From assembly GCA_015143295.1 (NCBI GenBank), contig CM026560.1, forward strand, positions 8,930,501 through 8,994,500: a stretch of DNA of 64,000 bases, given 5' to 3'. Position 1 is the first letter of the stretch, and each line of letters starts with the position of its first letter. Positions 42,907-54,753 of this stretch are shown here, one piece after another. The DNA is from Tetracentron sinense (Eukaryota; Streptophyta; Magnoliopsida; Trochodendrales; Trochodendraceae). The position numbers were made by a program, and so were the translations under genes. The notes under the pieces were generated by a model. The model had not been told where the DNA came from. It made no database searches and saw only the letters and a list, made by a program, of their open reading frames with translations.

Positions 42907-45502
42907 TGTCGTGACCCAAAACCCACCCTAGGAGTTAGAGTGAACTTTGGACGACTAATCATGGCTTGCTTGACAACCAACCTGCAAAAAACCCACAGAG
43001 CATATACAATAGAGGATATAAACAGCGAAAACATACTCTAACATAGCACAGCGGAAGTCTAAACAAACCTCTATGTATATACGAATCCAAGTTTACACAA
43101 AAGGAATCCAAAAGAAAGTGCGGACAGACCCACCAAAATACATGGATATATATCTCTCATCTCACCCACAGCTAATCCACTCAGAATCTAATCACCACCT
43201 ACTGATAACCCTCTACGGGAGGTTCCTCCAAAGGCTCCTCGACGTACTCCTCCTCCACCCATGGACCAGGAGCACAAACATCAAATGGAGCAGCAGCTCC
43301 CTCAGAACCTGCCGACATAAGAAGTACGGCTGAGCATGGAATACTCAGCGGGTACTAAGCACTAACCAACAGTCATAGCATACGGATAGCATACATAAAG
43401 CAGGAAACAATTCACGCATATAAAGCAGGGATGATTCATATCATGACAATAAAGTAAAGCAATATAATTCATCATGTTGCATTCATAAAAGCCGGTAAAA
43501 CCCTTGAAATCTTATGCACTTGACTTGACTTGAAATATCTTTTCGTGCTTGAAAGCTTGTCGTGTTTGTCTTGCTTGATCTTGTCGAGCGTGTCATACGT
43601 GTCATGTCATGCATGTCATGTGTGCTTGCTTGTGATCATGTAACTTGTGAGATACACTTGTGAGATATCCTTGTGAGATGCACTTGAGAGATGCCTTGAG
43701 AGGGAAGGGAGACCCTTCTTTATGCAATGCACTTGAGAGGGAAGGGAGACCCTTCTTCATGATATGTATGTACTTGCACAGGAAGGGAGGCCCTTCTTCA
43801 TGATATGCACTTGTGAGTGAGGGGAGACCCCTCGTGGAATGTTGGTTCTCGTCTTCTTGTGAAAAGCGAGGTAAAACATATCATAGGATATGTCCCACCT
43901 CTAACCATGTTCTTGAAAGCCTCGATAATTCATGTCATGCATGCCGTGCTCGTGGGAACCGTGTACATACTTGCATTTAAATTTAAACATGACATTTGGG
44001 TAATTTCACAACACATATAACATCAATGATTGAGCAATGTAATATTCAAATCAGTTAGGGAAAGCAATAAACACACTATCATGGTCCCTAGTAATATTCA
44101 TAATTTATTAGGCATGCATTTCCGAATTTACAACTCACTTTATTCACTTTGGCATTTCATCAAACATGGTGTGTTCATTATGGATTTACCCTACAACATG
44201 CTCTTCTAGGTGGGTTTTACTCAAATCATACATGTATGTTCATTATTTGGAACAATGCCCTCCCCATTTTAATCATCACCACACAACCATTGGCATCCAA
44301 TCGCCCATTCCATCTCCATTCACCATTCACAACCATCCATCTCATAGCACATGTGTAAATAAAAGAAAATAAAGAGAAATGAAGGGAAAAGGGGAACTAT
44401 AACTAGGAGGGTAGCAAGAAGTACCGACCTTGAAGAAATGAGGAAGAAACCCCTTTCCAAAAACGACCGTGAGGTGCTGCCCTAGCTTGGATCGCGAGCT
44501 TCACGAATGCTTGAACCGAAATCTTGAAGAAAACGGGCTTGAGGTTGATCTAGGGTTTCAAAACCCTTTGATTTCTCTCCAAAATGGAAACCCTAGGTTT
44601 AGGAATCGCCCTCTCCTCTCTTCTTATCTCCCAATCTCTCTAAGTGTCGAATGATGCCTTAAAGGCTCGGGTAAGACTCTTAAGGTAAGAGTAACCGACC
44701 AAAGACCATAATACCCTTACTGGAATTTATGTAAAAACACGAGTACCAAACACGTTGTGCCGTGAATAGTACCAACTCGTTGTGCTTTGAATAGTGCCAA
44801 CTCGTTGTACTGTGAATAGTGCCAACTCGTTGTACTGTGAATAGTGCTAACTCGTTGTACTGTGAATAGTGTCAACTCGTTGTGCTGTGAATAGTGCCAA
44901 TTCGTTGTGCTGTGAAAGGTGCCGAACCCGTTGTCCGTTGTGTTGTGCCTAGTGCTGAGCTCGTTGTCCGTTGTCTTATGTACAATGTGCCCGTTGTGCT
45001 GTACAACATACACGTTGTCTGCTGCACGACGTACCCGTTGTCTGTTGCACAACGAATGCACAACGTATACGTTATCAGAGCTAGAGCTACGTTATCAGAG
45101 TACGTTGTCTATGCGTTGTCTTATGTACAACGTGCCCGTTGAGCTGTACAACGTACACGTTGTCTGCCGCACGACGGATGCACAACGTATATGTTATCAG
45201 AGTACGTTGTCAGAGCACGTCCTTAGCGTCTTCCGAGCTACGTTCTTAGCGCCTTCCGAGCTACGTCCTTAGTGCCTTCCGAGCTACATTTGCCTACAGG
45301 TCCAGACTATTTTGGCCATATCTTTTGACTCGTTCGTCCGATTTTGACGATTCAACTTGTGTTGGGCTCGTACTTCGAAAAGGAGCATTTCTAACGTTTC
45401 TGAATTTCCAATTTCTTCCTTATTTATTAATTATACCTCTTTAAAGGCAAAATGGCAACGAAAGTGTCATGTATTAAGCATGAAAAAGTCTGGGGCTCTA
45501 CA
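42907..45502 (-). repeat. 5' LTR of G2
   Basis: Near-identical to 35143-37737. It contains a candidate leader intron (43309-44428), stem-loop repeats (43695-43830) and the CGTTGT/ACAACG array (44750-45287). The end GGGGCTCTACA meets the GTGAA duplication. Confidence 0.94.
43309..44428 (-). other. Candidate leader intron inside G2 5' LTR
   Basis: 1120 bp, same donor TTCAAG|GTCGGTAC and acceptor GTCGGCAG|GTTCTGAG as the 3' LTR copy. This is the copy that would sit in the 5' leader of a G2 transcript. Confidence 0.55.
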
Positions 45503-46523
45503 GTGAAGGCCATATAATTCCTAGTCTTCTTACAAGAAGAACTATCTGATTCCTCAAATTCGGATTCACTTTCATCCCTTGCCTTACTCTTAGATTTCTT
45601 CTTACTTGAGCATTCCTCGGAAATATGGCCGTAGCCTTGGCATTCATAGCATTGAACGCCTTGGGATTTACCGTCCACACTTTTGAGGTGTTTCTTCTAT
45701 TCAAAGTGTTTGGACTTAGGCTTTTCAAAAGATCTTTGTCTTTTTGGATTAAATCTTTTATTAAAATTTAGAAATTTTCTGAATTTCTTTGAAAGCAAAG
45801 CCATATCTTTTTCATCCTCCTCAGAGTCACTATCTGAACCATCTATAGATTCCTTTACAGATTTCAAGGCAATTGATTCTAGTTTCTTAGATGAGTGCAG
45901 ATTTAACTCATAAGTCTGGAGAGAACCAACCAACTCTTCAATTTTGAGAGTATCAATATTTTGGCTCTCTTCGATGGCAGTAACCCTCAATCTAAATCTC
46001 TCAGACAGAGATCTTAAGATCTTCCTAATTATTTTGGACTCGTGTATACTTTCTCCTAGGTTAAAACTACAATTAACAATGTCACTCAGATCAGCATAAA
46101 AACCATCAAATGTTACATTATCAAAATTTCAAATTTAGAAGTAAGCATTTGAAGTTTGAAGATCTTGACTGTTGTAGTCCTTTCATGGGTAAATTTAAGA
46201 ATGTCCTACGCATCCTTCAAAGTGTCACAGTTAGAAATAAGCCAAAATTCTTCGGGTGTGACAGTAGTGAAGATTGCATTTAGACCTTTATTATTCCATC
46301 TACAACCTTCAAGTTCTACATTGGTCTAATCAATAGAAGATTTGGGAATGGTCTGGTCATCTATGGTCATTATTGGATGGGTCCAACCTTATTCAATAAA
46401 GACTCATACTCTCTCATCCAATGATTTTAGAAAGGCACTCATACGAGCTTTCCAATAGGCATAATTGTTCCCATCAAAAAATGGGGGACAAGAGATGGAA
46501 TCTCTCTGGTTTCAGAGATTCAT
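45503..46523 (-). pseudogene. gag of copia B, N-terminal part
   Basis: Starts with the ATG at 46523. It contains SCPPFFDGNNYAYWKARM (about 46425-46480, upstream TGA), then SLQTYELNLHSSKKLESIAL (about 45880-45930), the acidic IDGSDSDSEEDEKDM, and a CCHC knuckle CYECQGYGHISEEC (about 45610-45655). It is cut at 45503 by G2 and resumes at 35142. Stops and shifts are numerous. Confidence 0.87.
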
Positions 46524-46570
46524 ATTCACATAATAAAATAATGAGATCGCACCAATAAATTAGTGAACCT

Positions 46571-46582
46571 GCTCTGATACCA
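46571..46582 (-). promoter_or_regulatory. Primer binding site of copia B (initiator tRNA-Met)
   Basis: GCTCTGATACCA on the plus strand, TGGTATCAGAGC on the minus strand, two bases from the LTR boundary at 46585. Confidence 0.9.
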
Positions 46583-46584
46583 AT

Positions 46585-47698
46585 TGAAAAATCGGTGAAC
46601 CCCAAATAAAATATATAAGTTGAGAACTCACAAACCCAATGGGGGATAGCTAGGTTTCCCTAAAAATCTTTCTACCATTTTTAAGATTTCACAATTAAAT
46701 TATTAACTAAGGGAAGATGATAATCAAGTGCGGAAAAGAAAAACAAGCAAACCACAACATAAGGTTTTTTACGTGGAAACCCTTTCGGGAAAACCACGAG
46801 ACCTAGTCCAGCAAAGAGATATCACTAACATAAAGTCAACAAGAACTTACAAGACTTGAACCTCACTCCTTCAGACTCAATACTACGATCCTTCAGTTCT
46901 TAGTCCTCCATGCCTCGAAAAGTCATCACGTACTCGCAAGTCCCGTGATCAACCACAATCCCTCGTACTTCTGTTAAATCTTCACAAAAAGCACGATCTC
47001 TCGATCGATCTCCATCAATGACGGCTCTGGATTCCTCCAGCCAAATAACCATGATCCTCCTCGATCGATCTCCTTCGCAAAGGCTCCAGTTCACATTAGC
47101 CAAGATGTTCTTAACAAGAACGGATTGATGGTTGATTTAAACAAACAAACCCTAGTTTCAATCCCAACATTGGAATACCAAGCAAGAATAATCAAACAAT
47201 GTCTTGTATAGATTAAGGTGGAAGAGGAGAGGAAAATGGGTTTGGAGAATCCTAAATTTCTCTAAAAGGCTCTCTAAACTCTCAAAACTCCTTAGGTTCG
47301 AATGGGGATCAAACCCTCTCTATATAGGACAAAATAGGATGTTATATTGCAATTAGGATACCAATTTTGGGAGGACCGGTCGACCGGTAACAAGGTTCGG
47401 TCGACCGGTCAAAAGACCACTTTCTGGAAAATTTTACCATACAAAATTTTGCACCATCGGTCGACCAGTCATCACTATCGGTCGACCGGTAGGCCATCCA
47501 TCGACCGGTAAGGATGTTCAATTGACCGGATGGATAGATTTTTTTGCCACGGTCGTTTTGATATATTATGGACCCAAATCAGAGCTACGGTCAATAAGAT
47601 ACCCCCGTACACCAAGCAAGGGTTATTTTACATCCCACTAACATCCCATCTGCCACTCAAGGCTTGTATCTAGCCACCTAGGGTTTATAGAACATTAT
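46585..47698 (-). repeat. 5' LTR of copia B, part inside the Sirevirus C insertion point
   Basis: Begins TGAAAAATCGGTG at the primer binding site side. It contains the CGTGG/CCACG stem (46772-46798), a TATA box (47320-47327, TATATAG on the minus strand), and an ACCGGTCGACCGGT array (47375-47530) with spacer TTTCTGGAAAATTT/ACCATACAAAAT (47422-47452). Interrupted at 47699 and resumes at 61937. Confidence 0.87.
47375..47530. repeat. U3 palindrome array (ACCGGTCGACCGGT-type), copia B
   Basis: ACCGGTCGACCGGT, GGTCGACCGGTC, GGTCGACCAGTC, GGTCGACCGGTA and decayed units surround the same spacer as in the gypsy LTRs. It lies upstream of the minus-strand TATA box at 47320. Confidence 0.88.
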
Positions 47699-49454
47699 TG
47701 TTGCCCAAATAAGGACCCTAGAGGGGCGGTGAATAGGGTCAATGGAAAATTAAAATAATTATTCCTTTTTAAGTGCGAAAAATAAAATCTAATAGGAATG
47801 CTACTAAGCACAAGATAGATAAAATCATTTAAGTACACAAGAAGAAGGAGAGAGAGAGTAAAGGAAAGCAAACACTGAGTTGTTTTCGAGGTTCTGCAGA
47901 CCCAGCCTACTCCCCTCCTCAAGCAACACCAGCTTGGAGGATTTCACTATAGTCCACAACTGCTCAGATTTCTTAATCTAGTGAAACCTAAACCCTTTAC
48001 AACCTCTCTTCTGGTTGGTGAACCTACAGCACCCAGAGCACAACTCTCTCTAATTTTACACGAAGCAGCAGCTTCACAGAACACACAGGTTCTAGAGAGA
48101 TGAAAGCAGATGTCGGATCTTAGATCCGAATGATAAACTCCTTTAAGAGTTAGATATGAATGGAATATCAAGCTCTATGAAATCTCTCAAGTGGAAGATT
48201 GGATTTTAGCTTAAGGAGAAAAAAAACAGAGTATCGTTTGCATATTTGGGATTTTTAAGCTCAAGAGAGTGATTATCAATGTAACAGTGTAGGAATGAGT
48301 ATTATCAATATGAGATCATTCAAAGATCACTTATATTTATAGTGATCTGAAATTTATTACCGTTAGATGATCATTAAATGCGAAATACCTGTTATAAATA
48401 TAGCCGTTGGCAAAGAGAACGGTTTTTCAGAATTTTTCTTAACTATCTAGTCGATTAGAGAAGCCTCCTAATCAGCTGGATGGTTACCTGATTGCCTGGA
48501 TCAGTTTCCTGATCGCCTGGATCATCAAAACAGGTTTTAAGGAGTTTTGTTCTATCCAGTCGATTAGAGGAAGGAGTGATCAGCTGGATGGACCATCTAA
48601 TCCACTAGATGGTCATCCTGATCGGCTGGATAGACCAAAAATTTCTAGATTTTTGGTTTATTTGGTTTTTAATACTTTTACTTTAACTTTAATGATTTGT
48701 ACGAATTCCAAAGCCTTTAATTTTATTAGTAAAGCATGACTAACAACTCATAATGGTCTTTAAAGTGATTTAAGATGGATTAGCAAAGAGAACCAACACG
48801 ATCAACACATACAGACAAATTTAGAAAAAATTTGTTCTATCCAGTCGATCGCAGGGCTTGCCTGATCGACTGGATGGTCTGCCTAATCGACTAGATGGCC
48901 TGTCTGATCGACTGGATAGGCTAATTTATTTGCAGAATCCATTTTCAAAACCTTTAAGGTATGATTTGATTCCAAGGTTTTTACTTAACCTTTATGAGTA
49001 TAATTAACATGTTTTAAGGTCCTTAATCATATTTTAATATTTGTTCAAGGGACCTATGGTCAATCTAAGGAAGTTTGAGCTTTTTCACCAAATCAACCAC
49101 TTGAGGATTTTTACAAGAAATCCTAGACAGACTACACTTACTACCTAGACTAAGACTTTAATGGAGATGAGCTTTGAGCTTCAATGGTCTTCAGTAGTGG
49201 TGTCTTCTAGGCAACTTTCCAAAAGCCTTTTTGTTAATAGTTGATCATCTTCTTGAAGCTTTGATTTGTTCATCATGTCTTGACTTGGTCTTTTTATTGA
49301 AAGTTCTTGAAATTACTTGAAGTTCCTTTTCTAATATAAGAATGTTGTAAAATAAATTGCTAATAGAAGATATTAGTATTCAAGATTCATTTCATTATAT
49401 ATGTCATCATTAAAATTAATTGAGGGACATATGGTTGTAACCTTAAGGCTAAGA
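47699..49454 (-). repeat. 3' LTR of Sirevirus C
   Basis: Plus strand TGTTGCCCAAATAAGG ... CTTAAGGCTAAGA. TATAAATA on the minus strand (48334-48341). Arrays of ATCCAGTCGATTAGA and TGATCGGCTGGAT units at 48443-48632 and 48838-48919 lie upstream of it in minus orientation. Confidence 0.92.
48443..48919. repeat. U3 inverted-repeat arrays (ATCCAGTCGAT/ATCGACTGGAT-type), Sirevirus C 3' LTR
   Basis: Units ATCCAGTCGATTAGA, CTAATCAGCTGGATGG, TGATCGCCTGGAT and TGATCGACTGGATGG in both orientations, in two clusters (48443-48632 and 48838-48919) separated by an AT-rich stretch. Confidence 0.87.
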
Positions 49455-49762
49455 ATCTCCCCCTTTTTGATGATGACACACATAATGGAATGAAATGGGT
49501 TAAGCTCCCCCTCAACAGATACTTTTCATAAAAAATATGAAGAGAGTTCCCCCTAAGCAAGTGCATAAAAGAAATTTTATTGAGTTGAATACCAAGAAAA
49601 GTTCCACAAAAGGATTTTAAAGAAATGTTTGTTTAATACCAAGAAAAGTTCCATAAGAGAATTTATTGTAATTTCAAGAATCAAGAGAAGTTTCATAACA
49701 TTAAGTATTGAAAAAAATCTCATGTATTTCATATGTTTTCAAAGACATCCATATATACACAA
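49455..49762 (-). promoter_or_regulatory. Multiple polypurine tracts of Sirevirus C
   Basis: CTCCCCCTTTTTGATGATGA directly beside the LTR (49457), then GCTCCCCCTCAAC (49505) and GTTCCCCCTAAGC (49548). On the minus strand these are polypurine tracts. The one at the LTR edge is the likely plus-strand primer. Confidence 0.8.
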
Positions 49763-51809
49763 TCAAAAAAAATCAAAAAAAAAATTCACACATTTCATTT
49801 CATATGACTTCTCACCCTTGTCAACGTCAAAAGCTACAGCCCATCCTTCTTCTTTCTTCTGTTTCTTGATAAGATCAGCAACTTTGGAAAAGATTTCTTC
49901 GTCAGGAGCTGGAGCCTTGGGATCTTCTTCACTAGAGGAGAGAGCTTGGGGGTCATCAGGAGAGTCAGAAGATGAGGACTGAGGTGAGTCTTCATCAGAA
50001 GAGGGAAGGGAGATGATAGGGTCATCTTTGGTCTGACCCCTTCTGGAAGGTGTTTGCTTCAAAGGCCTCTTGCCTTTTGAGAGGGAAGGGGCTGAAGTAG
50101 AGGGTTGAGAGGAGGGGGCACTAAAAGCCAAACTAACTAGGAAGTTATTGATCTTTTTCAGCTCATCAATGGCTCTTAGGGTAATGGTGGCTGACAAAGA
50201 ATCATGTTCAGTCATATCTAGGAGCAGCTGCCCATGAGTCTTCAATTGGAGTGCTGAAGAGTCCACTTGACCTTGAATCACCTTTGTTACTTTGCCCAAC
50301 TTTATATACTCCTCCATTTGATCTCCTTCTAGCCTATGGAGTAAGGATGTCACTGTATCCACTCTGTTCTTAGTGACTGAAGTATCCATATTGACAGTCC
50401 CTAGGACTGAATATGCTGCATCAACTCTCTCCTTCAAGTCTTCATGCATAGCAACAATGGAGGCTTCAACGGAGGACATTCTCTCCCTTATTTCACTTCT
50501 GAAATCTGTAGAGGATCCTTCTAAATAGGCTAATCTATCTCTAATCTCTGTCTGCAATCCAGCGGCTTGAGCCTCTTAGTTGTCTAACCTTTCTCTGACT
50601 TCAGCTTGAAAGCCAATCATTCTAGTACTCAGAGAATCCAATTTGCCCAACAGTAGGCTGAGAGAATCATCAGAAAGAAATGGTCTGAATGGGTGCTCAG
50701 GTGGAGAAGATGAACCACTAACCTCAAAATGAGGAGTGGGGGCTCTGAGTGGAGAAGAGGGAGGAATGAAAGTAGTTCTGGCAGGGGATGGAGCAGGAGA
50801 TAGAGAATGAAAGGACTGATCAATTGGTGGATTAATAGGAGGATCAGAAGTAGAGGGAGCAAGAGGAGGTGCTGGTTCAGCTGATGAAAAGGGCTGAGCA
50901 GAGGAGGAGGAAGGCTGAGTGCCAGAAATTTTGGGGCACCATTTCTGGAGATCCTGATTCCACTGATATCCCATTCTAACTAGAGTAGTTGTGCTGTAGA
51001 TATCATAGTGGGCAAGTTGGATTATTTCAAGGGTGGAGTCAAAAGAAAGTTCAAAGTGCTTAAAGATTTTGGTAAGAAGCTGTCTATAAAGAAGACAAAC
51101 ATTCTTTTTGGGAACACATTACCATATTGTGGAAAATTAGATAGCAGAGATCAAAAGGTTGGGTAGTGAGAACACACCAAATGAGAAAGACATCAAAGTA
51201 AGAAAGGTAATTTCTGCTTCCTTTTCTGGGTAAGATGTTATAGGAGATGATGTGATGAACTAGTCTGGCATCCAAAGTCAGACTATTTAGAATGGGTATA
51301 GAGACTTGGGTGATTTCTTTAGAACAAATGAGATTGAGAGCTTCAATTGGCTCAAATCCAGGATGATTTGGCCAATCTTTGGAAGCAAACATTTCTATAC
51401 TTCCAGCAGGGATAGAAAGAATAGAGGTAAGAATTTCTATCGACAACGTAATATCCTTGCCACAGACAAAGGAGGTGAAGGTGTTGGTGGAAGGACTGAA
51501 GTGAAGGTGGGAGTAAAAAAGTTTAACTAATTCAGAGAACATTGGTTCCTTGAATTGAACGAGTTGGAGCCATCCTAGAGCTTTAAAGAGCTCGCAGATG
51601 TGACCTAGGCCCCACTCAGAAAGGATAGAGGAGTCTAAGATCTTACCATAGACGATGGGTCTTGAATGGATGATATCTCTGTACTTTTTGGCAACCTTCC
51701 CGGTCTTGAAGCACGAGGCCGAAGCTTCTTCATTCTCAACAGGAGCTTTCTCGGATCTTCACTATCTTTTAAGGCTTGATCCTTCTTCTGCGTTCTTCGC
51801 CCTCACCAT
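49763..51809 (-). pseudogene. Extra ORF of Sirevirus C between pol and 3' LTR
   Basis: Starts at the ATG at 51809 (MVRAKNAEEGSSLK), then two adjacent stops near 51765. The frame continues with KYRDIIHSRPIVYGKILDSS, GLGHICELFKALGWLQLVQF, FSELVKLFYSHLHF, NSLTLDARLVHHIISYNILP and YLSYFDVFLIWCVL (to about 51120). After a frameshift it runs VPKKNVCLLYRQLLTKIF and VRMGYQWNQDLQKW, then a long Pro/Ser-rich linker. A coiled-coil-like stretch follows after a TAG at 50576 (about 50330-50560). The tail is acidic Ser/Asp-rich and ends near 49763. About 680 codons in all. The N-terminal half resembles the family annotated as putative plant transposon protein. I see no signal peptide or membrane segment, so I do not call it an envelope. 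Function unknown. Confidence 0.72.
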
Positions 51810-52367
51810 CGTGAATAAGGAATGAAAATGTATAGCCCCGAATTTTTCACATGCACTGTTCATGTGAGTAGGGTTGTGCCCATGGGTTACCTTAGTTGGT
51901 TTAAGAACCTAGGATTGTGAGTTATAAGAATGGAGCAGGGGTTGGATTCAAGGTAGATGGAATATGGAAATAAACCAAGGGTCTAGAGGAATGTCTGAAC
52001 ATCCCTCAAGCTTGAGAGTAGTCTATTTTTCTCACCCCTTATCAGCATTGAGTGATTCTTAAACCATTAGAACCGTATTGGAATCCTTTTCGAGGTCCAT
52101 GTTTAATGTTTTTCCATATTTTGAGTCTAAGCTAATTCAAAAGTGGGTTTTCCGATGTTTTTCTGCTGAAATTGCAGATCAGTCCACTTGTGGGCCCATT
52201 TTCACCTTTTAAAACCCAAAATTAGGATTTTTGTAAACAAGAAAGTTGTTCCTCTTCGAAATACAAATCCAACTCAAGTTGAATCATCAAAATCAGATGA
52301 ACGAGTCAAAAGTTATGGTCAAAATACTAAAGTGGGATAAAATCTATCGGAATCCAGAAAATAGGGA

Positions 52368-52514
52368 TGCGATCTATCGCAAATAAGCTGCGATCGATCG
52401 CAAAATGGTGCGATCTATCGCAGATTTCTGAGATCGATCGCATTCAGGCGAGTTTTTTGACTTCCCTTCGGGTCCAAGTGCGATAGATCGCACCTTTGGT
52501 GCGATCGATCGCAC
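52368..52514. repeat. U3 palindrome array (TGCGATCGATCGCA-type), L8
   Basis: GCGATCTATCGC, GCGATCGATCGC and GCGATAGATCGC units, about seven copies, at the same LTR position as the arrays of other families. Confidence 0.88.
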
Positions 52515-52770
52515 TCGCGCCCAGTTGGCTATCAAAACCGAGTTTTTTGAGGGTTTTGTGGGAACCTAAACCTAGAGAGGGATTGAGAGGGAGAAAGGGG
52601 AGGAAGATTGGGGATATCCAAGAGGGGTTTTGTGGAGATCAAGTGAAGCCCAAATCAAGGTGGGTCTTCCTCACCTAGCAAGGACTCCTCCATCTTCAAG
52701 TGGAGTTCTTCCTCAAGCAAGGAGACTCCAAAACAAGGGTTTCTTCAAGATATAGCTTTAATCTCAAAGG

Positions 52771-54356
52771 TTAGTACACCCTCACTAGCTCACTTAGTAA
52801 TAACCTAGTTTTCTTAAATTGAGAATGGTTGGAGCTTGTGTAAACCCAAATTTCTACATTCAACAAATAATGCCCTAATTTATACAAGATAATTAAGTGG
52901 TGAATGGGATGTGGAATGTTGGATGTGGAGGCGATTAGATGCCATATGTTGTAATGTGTGGTGTGATGGAAAATGGAGGATGGGCATTTTACACATAACA
53001 AACACACATGTATTTCTGATGAAATGCATGAACTAAGAACTCAAATAAATTGGTCTAAATAAGTTGTATATCAAGTGTTTGATAAAATGTCTAAATGAGA
53101 ATTTAAGGAATTAAATCAAGACTATGCATGCATGATTCATATGATTTTTCCTAATGAGTGAATTTGACTAAATGCCCTACATAAGTTACCTATTTCCTCA
53201 CATGTCTATGAAAGGATTTTAAATGCTATATGCTGCCTCTTGATTTGTACATATCATCATGATTACCACGCATAAGCACACAAGAGGAATAGAGTGAACC
53301 AAATCAAGACCATGGTATCATGATTTAGGGTTTTCCCCAATTGGGTAGTTCTTGATTAAATATAATATATGTTCCTTCAAATGCTCTATTTGATTTCACG
53401 AAGTCCCTCATGTCTAGGAAAAAATAAGTGATTCTATTATGCTTTATTGTCTCATGTCAACATGATATCACCAAGGGTCACACACAAGTACACATGCATG
53501 AATGAATCAAGTCTTTGTGTATAAGTGAATGAAAAGAAAGAACCAAGAACAAGAAATGTGAATGGTGAAACAAGTATGAATGTCAAGGGTAGGGCATATC
53601 CCTAGGATATGTCATACCTGGCTCACAAGTTAAGCAAGACAAGAAAGCAAGAATAACGTGAGGCTAATGTGTTCCGTTCCATCATAGTCCGGGCATTAGC
53701 TAAGCAAGTAAAATTACTAATGTGTTCCGTTCAATCATAGTCCGGGCATTAGTAAGCAAGATGCTAATGTGTTCCGTTCCATTATAGTCCGGGCATTAGC
53801 AAAGTAAGGCAAGAGCTAGTATGACCGTCCAAGTCATAGTTCGGGTACTAGTTAAACAAGACAGTAGGCTAATGTGTTCCGTTCCACTATAGTCCGGGCA
53901 TTAGTCAAGCAAGAAATGACAAGAGCCTAGTACGTCCGTCCATTTCATAGTTCAGGTACTAGTTAAACATGACAAGCAAGAATAACAAGAACCTAGTATG
54001 TCCGTCCATTTCATGGTTCGGATACTAGCTAAACAAGAATAAAACAAGGCATGTGTGATTCTCACGATACAAGAACAAGACAAGAATAAGTTGTAAATAT
54101 AGAAAGAAAGTTTTGAAAACCATGACAAGTATCTTCAAGAACAAGTCATGACTTTGAATATGAGTTACAATGCATGAGTTAAAATATGTTGTTCATAATT
54201 TACTTTACATTATTATTTCTTTTAGCTTCCGCACTCTAATTATGTATCTTTTTGATGAACTGCATCATATACGACTTATTAATGTTATTACTATTGTTAG
54301 CTAGTAGCTTGTACTCGCTGAGTATTCCATACTCAACCGTACTTTTATGTTCGCAG
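52771..54356 (+). other. Candidate leader intron inside solo LTR L8
   Basis: Donor CTCAAAG|GTTAGTAC, acceptor TATGTTCGCAG|GTACACC, 1586 bp. Phase-1 joining links an upstream frame containing VSSRYSFNLK to PYDICTPVSWIEA and a stop at 54439. The nucleotide sequence is well diverged from L1-L7, yet splice sites, phase and the DIC..P..W.E residues are kept. Confidence 0.5.
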
Positions 54357-54753
54357 GTACACCATACGACATATGTACACCAGTTTCTTGGATCGAGGCA
54401 GCTCAGAGTGAGCAGGAGGTCATTCAGATGGTTACCTAGTTATTAGGAAATTTGGCATGTAGCCAATGGTTGGGATGAGTGAGAGAGAGAGAGACATGTA
54501 TTTTGGGTTCTTGTGTCTGGGGAGGTTTGTATTACTTGAGTTGAGACTCGAGCTAAGGCGTTCATGTACATGTTTTAAATTTCTATCCGATTATTGTAAT
54601 CAATTGCACTTGGAATATAGTGAGTTATTAAAAGAAAATTTTTAGTTCACTGTTTAGCTTGCCTTGTATACTCTTTGCAGGTTGATTTAAGGTTAAGTCA
54701 CGTCGCTAAAGTTTCCTATCTCCTAGGGGGTATTTTGGGGGCGTTACAGAAAA

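Larger units (their letters stand above)
35143..45502 (-). mobile_element. Ty3/gypsy element G2 (chromovirus, probably Tekay/Del-like), full length and young
   Basis: Perfect duplication GTGAA (35138-35142 and 45503-45507). LTRs of 2595 bp (35143-37737) and 2596 bp (42907-45502). By eye I count roughly 30 differences between them, many of them C/T or G/A. Minus-strand order: LTR, primer binding site (42891-42902), gag, 142-bp intron, pol, polypurine tract (37738-37752), LTR. Only about one stop in gag and two frameshifts plus a stop in the integrase/C-terminal part separate it from an open gag-pol. It is inserted in copia B gag. Confidence 0.95.
51829..54748 (+). mobile_element. Solo LTR L8, large distant member of the gypsy LTR clan
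   Basis: 2920 bp, TGTATAGCCCCGAA ... GGGGCGTTACA, with a perfect duplication GAAAA (51824-51828 and 54749-54753). It lies 20 bp upstream of the extra ORF of Sirevirus C, in opposite orientation. It shares with L1-L7: start and end motifs, the block AACGAGTCAAAAGTTATGGTC (about 52300), a palindrome array (52368-52514), donor/acceptor pair, CATATCCCTAGGATATG (53598-53614), and the CGCTGAGTATTCCAT block before the acceptor. Its tandem repeats are different: GCTAATG ... CATTAGC and CTAGTA ... TACTAG stem-loops (53655-54040). Confidence 0.92.

Noticed and set aside
49763-51809. Calling the extra ORF of Sirevirus C an envelope gene
   Set aside because: No signal peptide, no hydrophobic membrane segment and no cleavage-like motif are visible. 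Position alone does not justify the label.
53655-54040. Regularly spaced repeats resembling a CRISPR array
   Set aside because: Units are inverted repeats inside a plant LTR; spacing is irregular, spacers are not unique, and there are no cas genes. The same applies to the repeats at 15128-15450 and 21235-21412.
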